A DNA stretch of 64,000 nucleotides. It comes from BM003 sp963699835. Lineage in GTDB: Bacteria; Pseudomonadota; Gammaproteobacteria; Steroidobacterales; BM003. The notes under the pieces were generated by a model. The model searched no databases. It had not been told where the DNA came from and was given only the letters and a program-made list of their open reading frames with translations. The position numbers were made by a program, and so were the translations under genes. Numbering within the stretch: position 1 is the first letter of the stretch; each line of letters starts with the position of its first letter. Positions 18,710-28,007 of the stretch are shown piece after piece. The stretch lies in NCBI GenBank assembly GCA_963699835.1, contig CAVOVJ010000015.1:1-64000 (forward strand), given 5' to 3'.

Positions 18710-19844
18710 ATGGCTTGGAACGAACCCGGTAAAGACAAGAATCCCTGGAATAAGGGTAATGAGCAGGGCCCGCCCGATCTGGACGAGCTCATGCGCAATC
18801 TGCAGAAGCGCGCAAACTCCTGGTTTGGCAAGGGTGGCGGTTCTGGTGGCAAATCGACCTCATCCAGCCCTGTGGTCTTGGCGTTATTTTGCTCGGGATT
18901 GCTCGGATTATGGGCGCTGACGGGTTTCTACAAAATCGATGCCCAGGAGCGCGGTGTCGTGCTGCGCTTTGGTGCGTTCAATCGGACTCGCGATGCCGGG
19001 CCTGCACTGGCATGTGCCATGGCCGGTCGAGAGCATCGAAACGGTCGGCGTCTCACAGATCGATCGGGTTGACTACAAGACCCAGATGCTGACGGCCGAC
19101 GAGAATATCGTGGCAATCGAAATGACGGTTCAGTACCGCCGCGCTGACGCTCAATCCTTTCTGTTCAATGTGCGCAATCCGGATCAGACAGTGATGGACG
19201 TCAGCGAATCGGCAATTCGAGAAGTGGTCGGCAAAAGCAATGCTGAAAACGTATTGCAGGAAGGGCGTCGCGAGATTTCGGTGCGGACCCGCGAATTGCT
19301 GCAGGCGACGCTCGACGACTACGGCACGGGTATCGAGGTGACTTCGGTCAACCTCGTCGATGCGACTCCGCCGTCGCAGGTCCAGGCCGCGGTCGATGAC
19401 GCCACCAAAGCGCGCGAGGACAAGGAACGGTTCGTGCTCGAGGCCGAAGCCTACATCAACGACATCATTCCGCGTGCGCGTGGTGCGGCTCAACGCCGGA
19501 TCGAGGAGTCGATTGCCTACAAGGAACAAATCATCGCGGACGCGGAGGGTCAGACCGCACGCTTCCTGCAGCTTCTCGCCGAATACGAGAAAGCGCCAGA
19601 GGTGACTCGTGAGCGTCTCTTCCTGGAGACAATGGAACATGTCTTCCGTGGTTCCAACAAAGTCATCCTGGACGCGGATAGCAGCAACAATCTGCTTTAT
19701 TTGCCAATCGACAAGATTGACCGGCGGAGCGGGTCGCGGCGATGCCGACTGTGCCGGGTAGCGGGATCGACGCGCAGCGTTCGACCACCAAGGGACCCGG
19801 ACGTCAGCGCCGCGGATGATCGACGCAGCCGGGGGACACGATAA
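18710..19844 (+). CDS. hflK: Membrane protease regulator HflK (one frameshift)
   Basis: SPFH/band-7 protein that, with HflC, encloses and modulates FtsH. MAWNEPGKDKNPWNKGNEQG is the family N-terminus, followed by a Gly-rich stretch and one transmembrane helix (VVLALFCSGLLGLWALTGFY). The frame breaks near 18990 and resumes PGLHWHVPWPVESIE. The SPFH region follows (MTVQYRRADAQSFLFNVRNP, ESAIREVVGKS) with the coiled-coil segment RRIEESIAYKEQIIADAEGQ. The last ~35 residues before the stop are Arg-rich and unlike relatives, so another break near 19735 is possible. The stop overlaps the hflC start (TAATG). Confidence 0.9.
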
Positions 19845-20744
19845 TGGGAAACAAATTCTCGGCTCTGCTGGTCGTTGTCGCGTTCGCCGCGCTTGCGGTC
19901 TCGATGAGCGTGTTTGTCGTCGATGAGACGCGAGATGGCGATCAAGTTCCGGTTTGGCGAAATTATGCGTTCCGACTATGAGCCCGGACTGCATTTCAAG
20001 GTGCCGTTCGTCAATAACGTCCGAACATTTCCCGATCTGATTCTGACCCTCGACAATCGGCCCGAGCGGTTTCTGACCGGGGAGCGGAAGTTCGTGCTTG
20101 TCGATTTTTTCGTCAAATGGCGCATCAGCGATATCGATAGCTTCTACCGTGCGACCCGTGGCGATGAGGACTCGTGGCGAGCAACCGGCTGTTGTCGATT
20201 GTTCGCGACGGCCTGCGTGATACGTTTGCCGAGCGCACGATTCAGGAAGTGGTGTCGGCCGAGCGTTCGGATCTTTTGACGGACATGCTGACTTCCGCGC
20301 GCGCCGCGTCGAGCGACCTCGGGGTAACCATCGTGGATGTGCGCGTCAAGCGTATCGACTTGCCTGATGAAGTCTCCGGTTCGGTGTTCGAGCGTATGCG
20401 CCAGGAGCGCGCGCGTGTCGCCAGCCAGTTCCGTGCGGAAGGCGCAGAGCAATCGGAAAAACTTCGCGCAGAGGCCGATCGGCAGCGGACGGTTATGCTT
20501 GGCGGAAGCCTACCGTGAAGCAGAGCAGATTCGCGGCGAAGGCGATGCACGTGCGGCGGATATCTATGCCCAGGCCTTCAGTCAGAATACGGAGTTTTAT
20601 TATTTCTATCGTAGCCTGGCAGCCTATCGCAGATCGATCGGGCGTGACGGGGATATTCTGGTACTGAAACCGGACAGCGACTTTCTTCCGTTATTTCCGT
20701 TATCGCAATGGAGCGGAGCCGACGCCGAGGCTGCGGCCGAATGA
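19844..20744 (+). CDS. hflC: Membrane protease regulator HflC (three frameshifts)
   Basis: Partner of HflK around FtsH. MGNKFSALLVVVAFAALAVS is the membrane anchor. Joins near 19931, 20171 and 20500 give FRFGEIMRSDYEPGLHFKVP, VNNVRTFPDLILTLDNRPER, KKFVLVDFF-like KFVLVDFFVKWRISDIDSFY, NRLLSIVRDGLRDTFAERTI and VRVKRIDLPDEVSGSVFERM. The end is LAEAYREAEQIRGEGDARAA and FYYFYRSLAAYR. This is the complete family architecture at normal length (about 300 aa). Each join requires one base to be dropped. Confidence 0.9.
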
Positions 20745-20779
20745 TCGTGGCGCCCTAAGTTGGCTTGCAATCGCTGGAG

Positions 20780-20971
20780 ATGAACTGGGATGATCTGTTC
20801 GCCGCGCTGGCACTGGTTTTGATAATCGAAGGGTTGCTGCCATTCGCGAACCCCGGCGGCATGCGCCGGACGATGGCGATGCTGGCAAAAATGGATGAGT
20901 CACGCCTGCGTCGCTTCGGGCTTCTCAGCATTATAATCGGACTTCTTTTGCTCTACTTTGTTCGGACCTGA
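20780..20971 (+). CDS. DUF2065 small membrane protein
   Basis: 63 aa with two hydrophobic helices (LFAALALVLIIEGLLPFA and LLSIIIGLLLLYFV) around a basic loop containing NPGGMRRTMAML. This is the YjeT/DUF2065 family, commonly found between hflC and purA. Function unknown. An in-frame TTG at 20765 is an alternative start. Confidence 0.9.
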   Translation: MNWDDLFAALALVLIIEGLLPFANPGGMRRTMAMLAKMDESRLRRFGLLSIIIGLLLLYFVRT

Positions 20972-21005
20972 TTCATTCCGTTTGCGCAACAATGGTCATC
21001 ATCTT

Positions 21006-22298
21006 ATGGGCAAGAATGTAGTCGTCATCGGCACCCAATGGGGCGACGAGGGCAAGGGCAAGCTCGTCGATTTGCTCACCGAGCGTGCGTCTGCGGTGGT
21101 GCGTTTTCAAGGTGGCCATAATGCCGGCCATACCCTTGTCATCGGTGGTGAGAAGACGGTACTGCATCTCATTCCGTCCGGTGTCCTCCGCGACGGCGTC
21201 GAGTGTTTCATCGGTAACGGCGTTGTGTTGTCTGTCGCCGCGCTTATCGACGAAATCGATGGGCTAGCCGCACGCGGTGTCACGGTGGACGGTCGGCTAT
21301 TTGTCAGCCCGGCATGCCCGTTGATTCTGCAATCGCACGTACAGCTGGATCTTGCGCGCGAGCGTGCCCGTGGCAGTCGCGCAATCGGCACTACTGGCCG
21401 CGGCATCGGGCCGGCCTATGAGGACAAGGTCGCGAGACGTGCGGTGCGTGTATCGGATCTTTTTCATCGCGAACGGTTTGCCGCCAAGCTCGGCGAAGTC
21501 CTCGACTACCACAATTTCATGCTGCGTCACTACTATGAAGCCGACACGGTGTCTTTCCAGAAAGTGCTCGAGGAAACGATGACACTCGGCGAACGGATAA
21601 AGCCGCTCGTTACCGATGTGACCGGACGGCTTGCCCGTTTCAGGGCGAACGGGGAGAGCATGCTGTTCGAAGGGGCCCAGGGTGCGTTGCTCGATGTCGA
21701 CCAGGGCACCTATCCGTTCGTCACGTCTTCCAATACGACGGCGGGCGGTGCTGCAACGGGCAGTGGCATGGGACCGCGATTTTTCGATTACGTACTCGGT
21801 ATCGTGAAGGCATACACTACGCGCGTCGGTGCCGGGCCATTCCCGACCGAACTCTTCGACGAGATGGGCGAGCACCTGTCACGGGTGGGCGCCGAATTCG
21901 GGGCCACGACCGGTCGGCCACGACGCTGCGGGTGGTTTGACAGCGTCGCTCTGAGGCGTGCGATTTTCAGTAATAGCGTAACCGGCCTGTGCGTGACCAA
22001 GCTCGACGTGCTGGACGGGCTGGATACGATTCGCGTTGGCGTCGGGTACCGTATCGGCGACCAGGTATCGGATGTCCCGCCGTTGGCGGCCGACAGTTAT
22101 GCCGATTGCCAGCCGGTTTACGAAGACCTGCCGGGATGGAAGAGCTCCACGGTGGGAATCACCCGATACGAGGACCTCCCGCAAAACGCTCGCCGTTATC
22201 TGGCGCGGATTGAGGAACTGGTGGATACGCCGATTGCGATGATCTCTACGGGCCCTGACCGCGATCACACGATCGTGCGACGCCATCCTTTCGACTGA
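21006..22298 (+). CDS. purA: Adenylosuccinate synthetase
   Basis: Forms adenylosuccinate from IMP, Asp and GTP in AMP synthesis. 430 aa with VVVIGTQWGDEGKGKLVDLL (GTP P-loop), FQGGHNAGHTLV, IGTTGRGIGPAYEDKVARRA, LFEGAQGALLDVDQGTYPFV and GVGYRIGD. The end is ISTGPDRDHTIV. The start at ATG 21006 is the family N-terminus (MGKNVVV). This is the last conserved gene before the accessory region. Confidence 0.98.
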   Translation: MGKNVVVIGTQWGDEGKGKLVDLLTERASAVVRFQGGHNAGHTLVIGGEKTVLHLIPSGVLRDGVECFIGNGVVLSVAALIDEIDGLAARGVTVDGRLFVSPACPLILQSHVQLDLARERARGSRAIGTTGRGIGPAYEDKVARRAVRVSDLFHRERFAAKLGEVLDYHNFMLRHYYEADTVSFQKVLEETMTLGERIKPLVTDVTGRLARFRANGESMLFEGAQGALLDVDQGTYPFVTSSNTTAGGAATGSGMGPRFFDYVLGIVKAYTTRVGAGPFPTELFDEMGEHLSRVGAEFGATTGRPRRCGWFDSVALRRAIFSNSVTGLCVTKLDVLDGLDTIRVGVGYRIGDQVSDVPPLAADSYADCQPVYEDLPGWKSSTVGITRYEDLPQNARRYLARIEELVDTPIAMISTGPDRDHTIVRRHPFD

Positions 22299-22312
22299 CG
22301 CGCAACACGGCG

Positions 22313-22859
22313 CTATTTGACGATTGGCGTGATCTTCGATCCTTCGAGCAGTGAGGTTGTACATAAGGCCCTTGTTCGAATAGATGAAGCCAACGACAGG
22401 ATCTTTGATGTTGGTGGTATCGACGCTGCCTCCCGCACCCCATTCGACAAGGGCGACGCTGCCATCGACACCGGCCTCCCAGCCGTTGCTGTCGCGAAAC
22501 TGCTGCAGGCTCGCATCCGTCATGAACATGATTACCTGGGTCTTGGACTGGGCGCCGAGCTGAAATCCAATCGATGCGGCGGCAACGTTGTAATAGCCGA
22601 CCGGGCTTCCGCCGATTAGCAAAGAGCCCTCGCCAAACTCGCCACCAATGCCTATGCCAGCTTTGATTACGCTTGGAAAAACCAGAATGCCGGAAGCCTT
22701 GGCGCCGAGGTCACGCGCCGCCTGCGATTTCTGATAGAGTTCTTTCAGTGCCGCCGCTACCTTTGCATCAATGACTTCTCTGGATGCGGCGTGTGCCGCA
22801 GCACTGCCAAAACACGCCATGACCAGGATGGCAAGCGCGACCGGCAAATTGATTTTCAT
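22313..22859 (-). CDS. SYLF/YSC84 lipid-binding domain protein (one frameshift)
   Basis: About 180 aa exported protein. Signal peptide MKINLPVALAILVMACFGSA ending AHA. The mature part (LKELYQKSQAARDLGAKASG, VIKAGIGIGGEFGEGSLLIG, YYNVAAASIGFQLGAQSKTQ, VIMFMTDASLQQFR) matches the bacterial SYLF (YSC84) family, which binds phosphoinositides in eukaryotes. The frame breaks near 22353; dropping one base gives the expected end GLMYNLTLEGSKITPIVK. CCGGAG lies 6 bases before the ATG. Role unknown; periplasmic or outer-membrane associated by the leader. It is convergent with purA (14 bases apart). Confidence 0.85.
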
Positions 22860-22989
22860 GATCACTCCGGAGTTCTTTTCAGCCCCACGCCGCGGGGTAT
22901 CTGGACGCAGGGTAGGTGAGCTGTCGTTCACGCGATACTTCGCCGATGGCGGCAGGTCGCAAGTGCTAAAATCGCGGCCTCGAGTCAGG

Positions 22990-24446
22990 ATGCCCGAAGC
23001 GATGACCAGCCACCCTGAAGCAAGTCACATTGCCCGTTTTCGGGCGATTCTCGGTGACCACGGCGTACTGACGCGAGGCCGATCGAATTTCTCCCTACCT
23101 GACCGACTTTCGCAACCTTTATCTGGGCAGTACGCCGGCTGTTCTGCGGCCCGGTTCAACGCCGAGGTGTCGGCGGTCATGCGGTCTGTACCGAGCTGAA
23201 AATACCGGTGGTGCCGCATGGCGGCAATACCGGTTACTGTGGCGGGGCCACGCCACGGGAGAGTGGGCAGGATGTCGTCTTGTCGCTCGAGCGGCTGGAC
23301 CGGATTCGCGCGGTCGATCCTCTTAACTACACGCTGACCGCCGAGGCCGGTTGTATTCTCGCCAGGGTCCAGGAGGCCGCCGCCAACGCGGACAGGTTGT
23401 ACCCGCTGAGCCTCGGCAGCGAGGGTAGCTGCCAGCTCGGCGGTACCCTGGCGACCAATGCGGGCGGGACCGCGGTTTTGCGCTATGGCAATACCCGCGA
23501 TCTCGTGCTGGGGCTCGAGGTCGTGCTTCCCGACGGAGAGATTGTCGATGGATTGCGCGCGCTGAGGAAGGACAATCTGGGCTACGATCTGAAACAGCTT
23601 TTTATCGGCTCCGAGGGCACGCTGGGGATTATTACCGCAGCAGTGCTGAAACTCTTTCCCCGGCCGGCCGCGCATGTGACCGCGATGCTGGCGTTGCGCG
23701 ACGTGGAGGCCGCGGTCGAGTTGTTGTCACAGGCGCGACAATATACGGGCGACATGGTTACCACCTTCGAGCTGCTGCCACGTATCGCAGTCGATCTCAC
23801 GACCCGCCACATACCCGGAGTGCGCGACTTTTTCGCGGCCAAACATGAGTGGTATGCGATGGTCGACTTCTCGCTTGCCTCGTTGCAGCAAAGCCAGCGG
23901 GAGTTGGCCGAAACATTCCTCATGGGGGCCATCGAGCAGGGTCTCGTGATCGATGCGGCACTCGCCCAAAGCGAGGCGGATCGTCAGGCGATGTGGAGGA
24001 TGCGCGAGAGCATCCCGGAAGCGCAGCGGCACGCCGGGGCCAGCGTCAAACACGACATATCGGTACCCTTGAGTTGCGTGCCCGGGTTTATCGCCGAGGC
24101 CGGTGCCGCGGTGCGAAAATTGGTGCCAGGAGTGCGTGTGGTGGCATATGGTCATATCGGTGACGGCAATTTGCACTTCAATCTCTCTCCGCCGGCTGGC
24201 GGCGACGAGCAGGAATTTCTGGCCCAGGCCGGCGCAGTACATGACGCCGTTTTTGCAATGGTCTCGGCAAGGGGTGGCAGCGTTGCGGCGGAGCATGGTG
24301 TCGGCCGCTTAAAGCGAGACGCATTGTCACGCTATCGGGCGGGCGCTGAGTTCGATCTGATGGTGCGGATAAAACGAAGCCTGGACCCGTTGGGAATCAT
24401 GAATCCGGGCAAGGTCATTCAGTTCGACGATGCCGGTTCCGTCTGA
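22990..24446 (+). CDS. FAD-binding oxidase, GlcD/D-2-hydroxyglutarate dehydrogenase type (frame-broken)
   Basis: Flavin dehydrogenase of D-2-hydroxy acids. Near the N-terminus (23078-23190) two or three base errors separate DRISPYLTDFRNLYLGSTPA, VLRPGSTAEVSAVM and CTELKIPVVPHGGNTGYCGG. From 23208 the frame is clean: PLSLGSEGSCQLGGTLATNA, FIGSEGTLGIITAA (FAD_binding_4) and the C-terminal FAD-oxidase domain (SVKHDISVPLSC, AYGHIGDGNLHFNLSPP). It ends SVAAEHGVGRLKRDAL and LDPLGIMNPGKVI. About 480 aa. Candidate substrates are D-lactate or D-2-hydroxyglutarate; the sequence does not decide. Convergent with the antiporter gene, overlapping it by 28 bases. Confidence 0.88.
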
Positions 24447-25894
24447 ATATCTGATTGCGAGGACTCATCGAGCTTCTCGATCGTGATACCGCGAAACCCG
24501 TAGATCATCGAAATAAACGGATTCACGAGATTAAAAAAACAATATGGCAGGTAGGCCAGTGTCGGTACTCCCAGCGTCGCCGCCATGTAGGCGCCACAGG
24601 TGTTCCAGGGGATCAGCGGCGAAGTGATTGTCCCGGCATCTTCGATTGCGCGCGACAGATTCTTCGGGTGGAGTCCGCGCCGCGCGAATTCGGCGCGGTA
24701 CATGCGCCCTGGTAGGACGATCGCAAGATACTGATCAGCCGCGACGATATTGACGCCGACGCTGGTCACCAGTACGGCGGCTATCATCGAACCGGTCGAT
24801 TTTGCTGCGCTCAGAATCGATTCGATCAGGCGCGCCAGCATGCCGGCGTACTCCATTACGGCGCCAAAACTCAACGCCGTAAACACGAGAAATATGGTGG
24901 TCAGCATGCTGTTCATGCCGCCTCGCGACAGCAGGTTGTCGACCATTCCGTTACCGGTGTAGGCAGTGAACCCGTCGAAGAGTGTGATCCACACGCCCTT
25001 CAATAGCGCGAGACCGGCGGGCAGATCCGGACTATTGGCAACTGCCAGGATAGCGGGGCGTTGTACGATCAGCGCCACGACGACCCCGGTCAACGTGCCG
25101 GCGAGAATCGTGGGCAGCGCGGGATATCTTCTCACCGCCAGGTAGAACACCAGCACCAGCGGCAACAGGGTCAGAAGAGACAGGCTGTAATTGGCGGCGA
25201 TGACATTGCTGATCATGCTCAAATCGGAGTCGGCTCCGGTGCTGGTGCCGCCCAGCCCGACAAACGCAAAAAGAATCAGGGCAATCGCGAATGACGGGCC
25301 GGTAGTCCAGGCCATATGGCGGATATGGGTGAACAACTCCGTGCCGGCAACTGCGGGCGCGAGGTTGGTCGTGTCTGACAGCGGCGACATTTTGTCGCCG
25401 AAGTAGGCGCCGGATATCACGGCTCCCGCGGTGATAGCCGGGGACAGTCCGAGTCCCTGGGATACCCCCATCAGGCCGATACCCAGAGTACCGGCAACCG
25501 TCCATGAGCTGCCAATCGCCAGCGAAGTCAGCGCGCAGATGATGCATGTGGCGAGATAGAAAATGTCGGGGCTGAGAATCTTCAAACCAAAATAGATCAT
25601 TGCCGGCACGGTCCCGGCGAGGTTCCAGCTCCCAATCAGCGTACCAACCGCAAGCAGGATCAGAATCGCCGCCATCGCCGTGGAAATTCCCTTGACGATC
25701 GCATTCTGGATCGAGTGCCAGTCATTCCCGTTTTTAAATGCGATCAGCGCGGCTATTGCCGCGGCGATTACCATTGCGATCTGGTTGGGTCCGGCCGATG
25801 AAGAGTCGCCGAACAGGTAAACCGAGAACGAAAGAAGAATGACCAGTACGGCTATCGGTACTACCGCGTCAGCTAGGGAAGGCTTTTTTATCAA
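24419..25894 (-). CDS. nhaC: NhaC-family Na+/H+ antiporter
   Basis: About 491 aa polytopic membrane protein with some 11-12 hydrophobic helices. It includes LADAVVPIAVLVILLSFSVY, AMVIAAAIAALIAFKNGNDW, SSWTVAGTLGIGLMGVSQGL, the family motif ISGAYFGDKMSPLSDTTNLA and VNIVAADQYLAIVLPGRMY. SPLIPWNTCGAYMAATLGV follows near the C-terminus. NhaC proteins exchange Na+ for H+; some relatives instead exchange malate/lactate. The start is uncertain: a TTG at 25894 (LIKKPSLADAV) fits the family length. Further in-frame sequence extends upstream without a convincing start. Confidence 0.88.
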   Translation of the reverse strand: MIKKPSLADAVVPIAVLVILLSFSVYLFGDSSSAGPNQIAMVIAAAIAALIAFKNGNDWHSIQNAIVKGISTAMAAILILLAVGTLIGSWNLAGTVPAMIYFGLKILSPDIFYLATCIICALTSLAIGSSWTVAGTLGIGLMGVSQGLGLSPAITAGAVISGAYFGDKMSPLSDTTNLAPAVAGTELFTHIRHMAWTTGPSFAIALILFAFVGLGGTSTGADSDLSMISNVIAANYSLSLLTLLPLVLVFYLAVRRYPALPTILAGTLTGVVVALIVQRPAILAVANSPDLPAGLALLKGVWITLFDGFTAYTGNGMVDNLLSRGGMNSMLTTIFLVFTALSFGAVMEYAGMLARLIESILSAAKSTGSMIAAVLVTSVGVNIVAADQYLAIVLPGRMYRAEFARRGLHPKNLSRAIEDAGTITSPLIPWNTCGAYMAATLGVPTLAYLPYCFFNLVNPFISMIYGFRGITIEKLDESSQSDIQTEPASSN

Positions 25895-26041
25895 TGTGGC
25901 GGTAATCCGCTTGAATGCTTGTGCCGCCAGTATATGTAGGGGCGCAGGTGAGGTACAGGGTGAGGGTCCGTGGATACCGCCACGCGGGCAAGCACTTGTG
26001 CTACCTTTTGCCCAATCTGAACGGATTGGAGCCGGTTGCAA

Positions 26042-26932
26042 ATGAAAAGGATCAACCTGAGCGAATGGTCGATACGCATGCGTTTCGTTGTGACGGTGCT
26101 GTTGGTATTGTCCAGTTTGCAGGGTCAGGCGGCAGAGTCTGGCGATACGCTTGCGAAAATAAAGGAGAGCGGGGCGATGGTCATCGGCTATCGCAAAAAC
26201 TCGCCGCCTTTTTCGTTTGTCGATGGGCAGGGTAATCCGTCCGGATATTCGATAGACCTGTGCAAGCGCGTCGCGACTGCCGTGCAGAAACAGCTGGGAA
26301 TCCGGGAGATGAGCGTGACTTACGTGCCGTTGAGTGCTGAGGAGCGGCTTGCGGCGGTCACCAGCGGCAAGGTCGATATTGAATGCGGCGCCACAACGAA
26401 TACGTTGTCGCGCCAGGAACTCGTCGATTTCACCCACATAACCTTCGTGACCGGCGGTACCCTGCTGTCGCTCAGGAGTGCGCCAATCCGTCTGATGTCC
26501 GATGCCGGCGGAAAGCGCATTGCGGTTGTTGCGGGCACCACGACGGAATCGGCGCTAAAGACTTATCTGAGTGAGGCGTTGATCGATGCCGAAATGGAAC
26601 TGGTGACAGAGCATGACGACGGGATGCGTCTGCTGGCGGAAAAGAAGGTCGATGCGTTTGCATCGGATCGGCTCGTGCTACTCGGGCTGGTAAAAAACAC
26701 CGGCGACGCATCAAAATTCGTCGTCTCTGACGATTTTTTCTCCTATGAGCCGTATGCGCTGGTCGTGCGGCGAAATGATGCCGACTTCCGTCTGGTCGCC
26801 AATCGTGCACTCTCGGACGTGTTTCGGGCCGAACAAATCGGAATACTGTACCGGAAGTGGTTCGGTGTGATCGGCGCGCGACCCAGCGGGTTGCAGATGG
26901 CAGTTTTTCACCTTCAGGCGTTACCTGAGTAG
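26042..26932 (+). CDS. Periplasmic amino-acid-type substrate-binding protein
   Basis: 296 aa, SBP_bac_3 fold. Signal peptide around MRFVVTVLLVLSSLQGQAA (residues 13-31). The binding domain begins LAKIKESGAMVIGYRKNSPP and FSFVDGQGNPSGYSIDLCKR. Typical later blocks are VDIECGATTNTLSRQELVDF, VVAGTTTESALK, KVDAFASDRLVLLGL and YEPYALVVRRNDADFR. The pattern is closest to glutamate/aspartate-binding (GltI-like) proteins. No permease or ATPase genes adjoin it, so it is an orphan in this window. ATG at 26042; a TTG two codons upstream is possible. Confidence 0.87.
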   Translation: MKRINLSEWSIRMRFVVTVLLVLSSLQGQAAESGDTLAKIKESGAMVIGYRKNSPPFSFVDGQGNPSGYSIDLCKRVATAVQKQLGIREMSVTYVPLSAEERLAAVTSGKVDIECGATTNTLSRQELVDFTHITFVTGGTLLSLRSAPIRLMSDAGGKRIAVVAGTTTESALKTYLSEALIDAEMELVTEHDDGMRLLAEKKVDAFASDRLVLLGLVKNTGDASKFVVSDDFFSYEPYALVVRRNDADFRLVANRALSDVFRAEQIGILYRKWFGVIGARPSGLQMAVFHLQALPE

Positions 26933-26974
26933 AGCGGTATTTTTTGCTCGTTGGTTAAGGCATACGGTGTGGCT

Positions 26975-27910
26975 TCAGCCAGTGTGGGTTTGCCAGCCGG
27001 GCGTCGCGGCGAGACCCTCGGCCAGGGTATGTTGCGGCCGCCAGCCCAGAGCGTCGAGATCCGGACTGGTGCGGCAGACCCAGTCCGGATGGCGCAATTC
27101 GCGAATCTTCCCCGGAGTAAGCATTGGCGAGCGATTTAGATATCGGCCGAGCAGCCAGTTTATTGCTGCGGGAATACCGAGAAGAGAGGGCGGAATGCGG
27201 AGCATGCGTATTGGCCGGCCGGTAAGCGCCGTAACGACTCGGGTAATGTCGTCCCAGCTGTAGCCGTCTTTCTTACCGTCATCGAGTTCGAAGATCCCTA
27301 TCGGCGGCGGTGCCTCATAAAGGCTCCATGCGACGATCGCCGCGGCGAGATCGGGCGCGTAGATCAAAGAGAAGCGGGCCTTGTCAGAGCCGAACACCGG
27401 TGCGATGCCACGCGCCATCAGCTGAAACAGTGGCAGCATCTCCTTGTCGCCCGGTCCGTATACGGCTGGCGGGCGAAACGCGGCCCATGTCATCGTGCCC
27501 GCGGCACTTGCCACGGCTTCTTCACCTGCGCGTTTGCTCGCCGCGTAGGGTGACAACTGCGGCTCTCTTGCGGCCAGCGATGACAACAAAAGGAATCGCT
27601 TGCATCCTTCCGTGCCGGCAATATCAGCCAGTCTGGCGGTGCCGTCCGCGTTGACCCGGTTGAATTGTTCGAGGGTGGCGCCACGAACACTGCCCGCGCA
27701 GTGGATCACCGTATCAGCGCCGGCTACGAGTGCGGCGAGGGCGCGATCGTCCGTCAACGATCCTTGCACGACTTCGACGGCGTCGTCCGGCAGAGTGATT
27801 CGTGATGGATCCCGGGCCAGGACTCGCACCGCGGTTTTGCGTGCTGAAAGCAGTCTGGCTATGTGCTGTCCGATAAATCCGGTTGCGCCGGTGAGCGCGA
27901 TCTTTGCCAT
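26975..27910 (-). CDS. NAD-dependent epimerase/SDR, NDUFA9-like; candidate ceramide reductase
   Basis: 311 aa extended short-chain dehydrogenase. Rossmann motif ALTGATGFIGQHIARLL (residues 5-21), DTVIHCAGSVRG, FLLLSSLAA and the active-site pair YAASK (Tyr-x-x-x-Lys) are present. The body (PPAVYGPGDKEMLPLFQLMA, FSLIYAPDLAAAIVAW) belongs to the complex-I-subunit/3beta-HSD-like group. In known bacterial ceramide pathways a member of this group (CerR) is needed to reduce the 3-keto group. Placement beside the acyl-AMP ligase and near the serine-palmitoyltransferase-like gene supports the same role here; this is inference. Confidence 0.8.
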   Translation of the reverse strand: MAKIALTGATGFIGQHIARLLSARKTAVRVLARDPSRITLPDDAVEVVQGSLTDDRALAALVAGADTVIHCAGSVRGATLEQFNRVNADGTARLADIAGTEGCKRFLLLSSLAAREPQLSPYAASKRAGEEAVASAAGTMTWAAFRPPAVYGPGDKEMLPLFQLMARGIAPVFGSDKARFSLIYAPDLAAAIVAWSLYEAPPPIGIFELDDGKKDGYSWDDITRVVTALTGRPIRMLRIPPSLLGIPAAINWLLGRYLNRSPMLTPGKIRELRHPDWVCRTSPDLDALGWRPQHTLAEGLAATPGWQTHTG

Positions 27911-28007
27911 CGTGTTTTTGGTCAGTCACTCGTGAAACGAAAAGGGCACCGACAGGTGCCCTATATTGAAACGCCAGTCGACCGCAGTGGGAATTGACGG
28001 CGGTGCT

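Noticed and set aside
22299..26974. The oxidase, antiporter and binding-protein genes as part of the sphingolipid pathway
   Set aside because: They are ordinary transport and metabolic families with no link to lipid synthesis beyond position.
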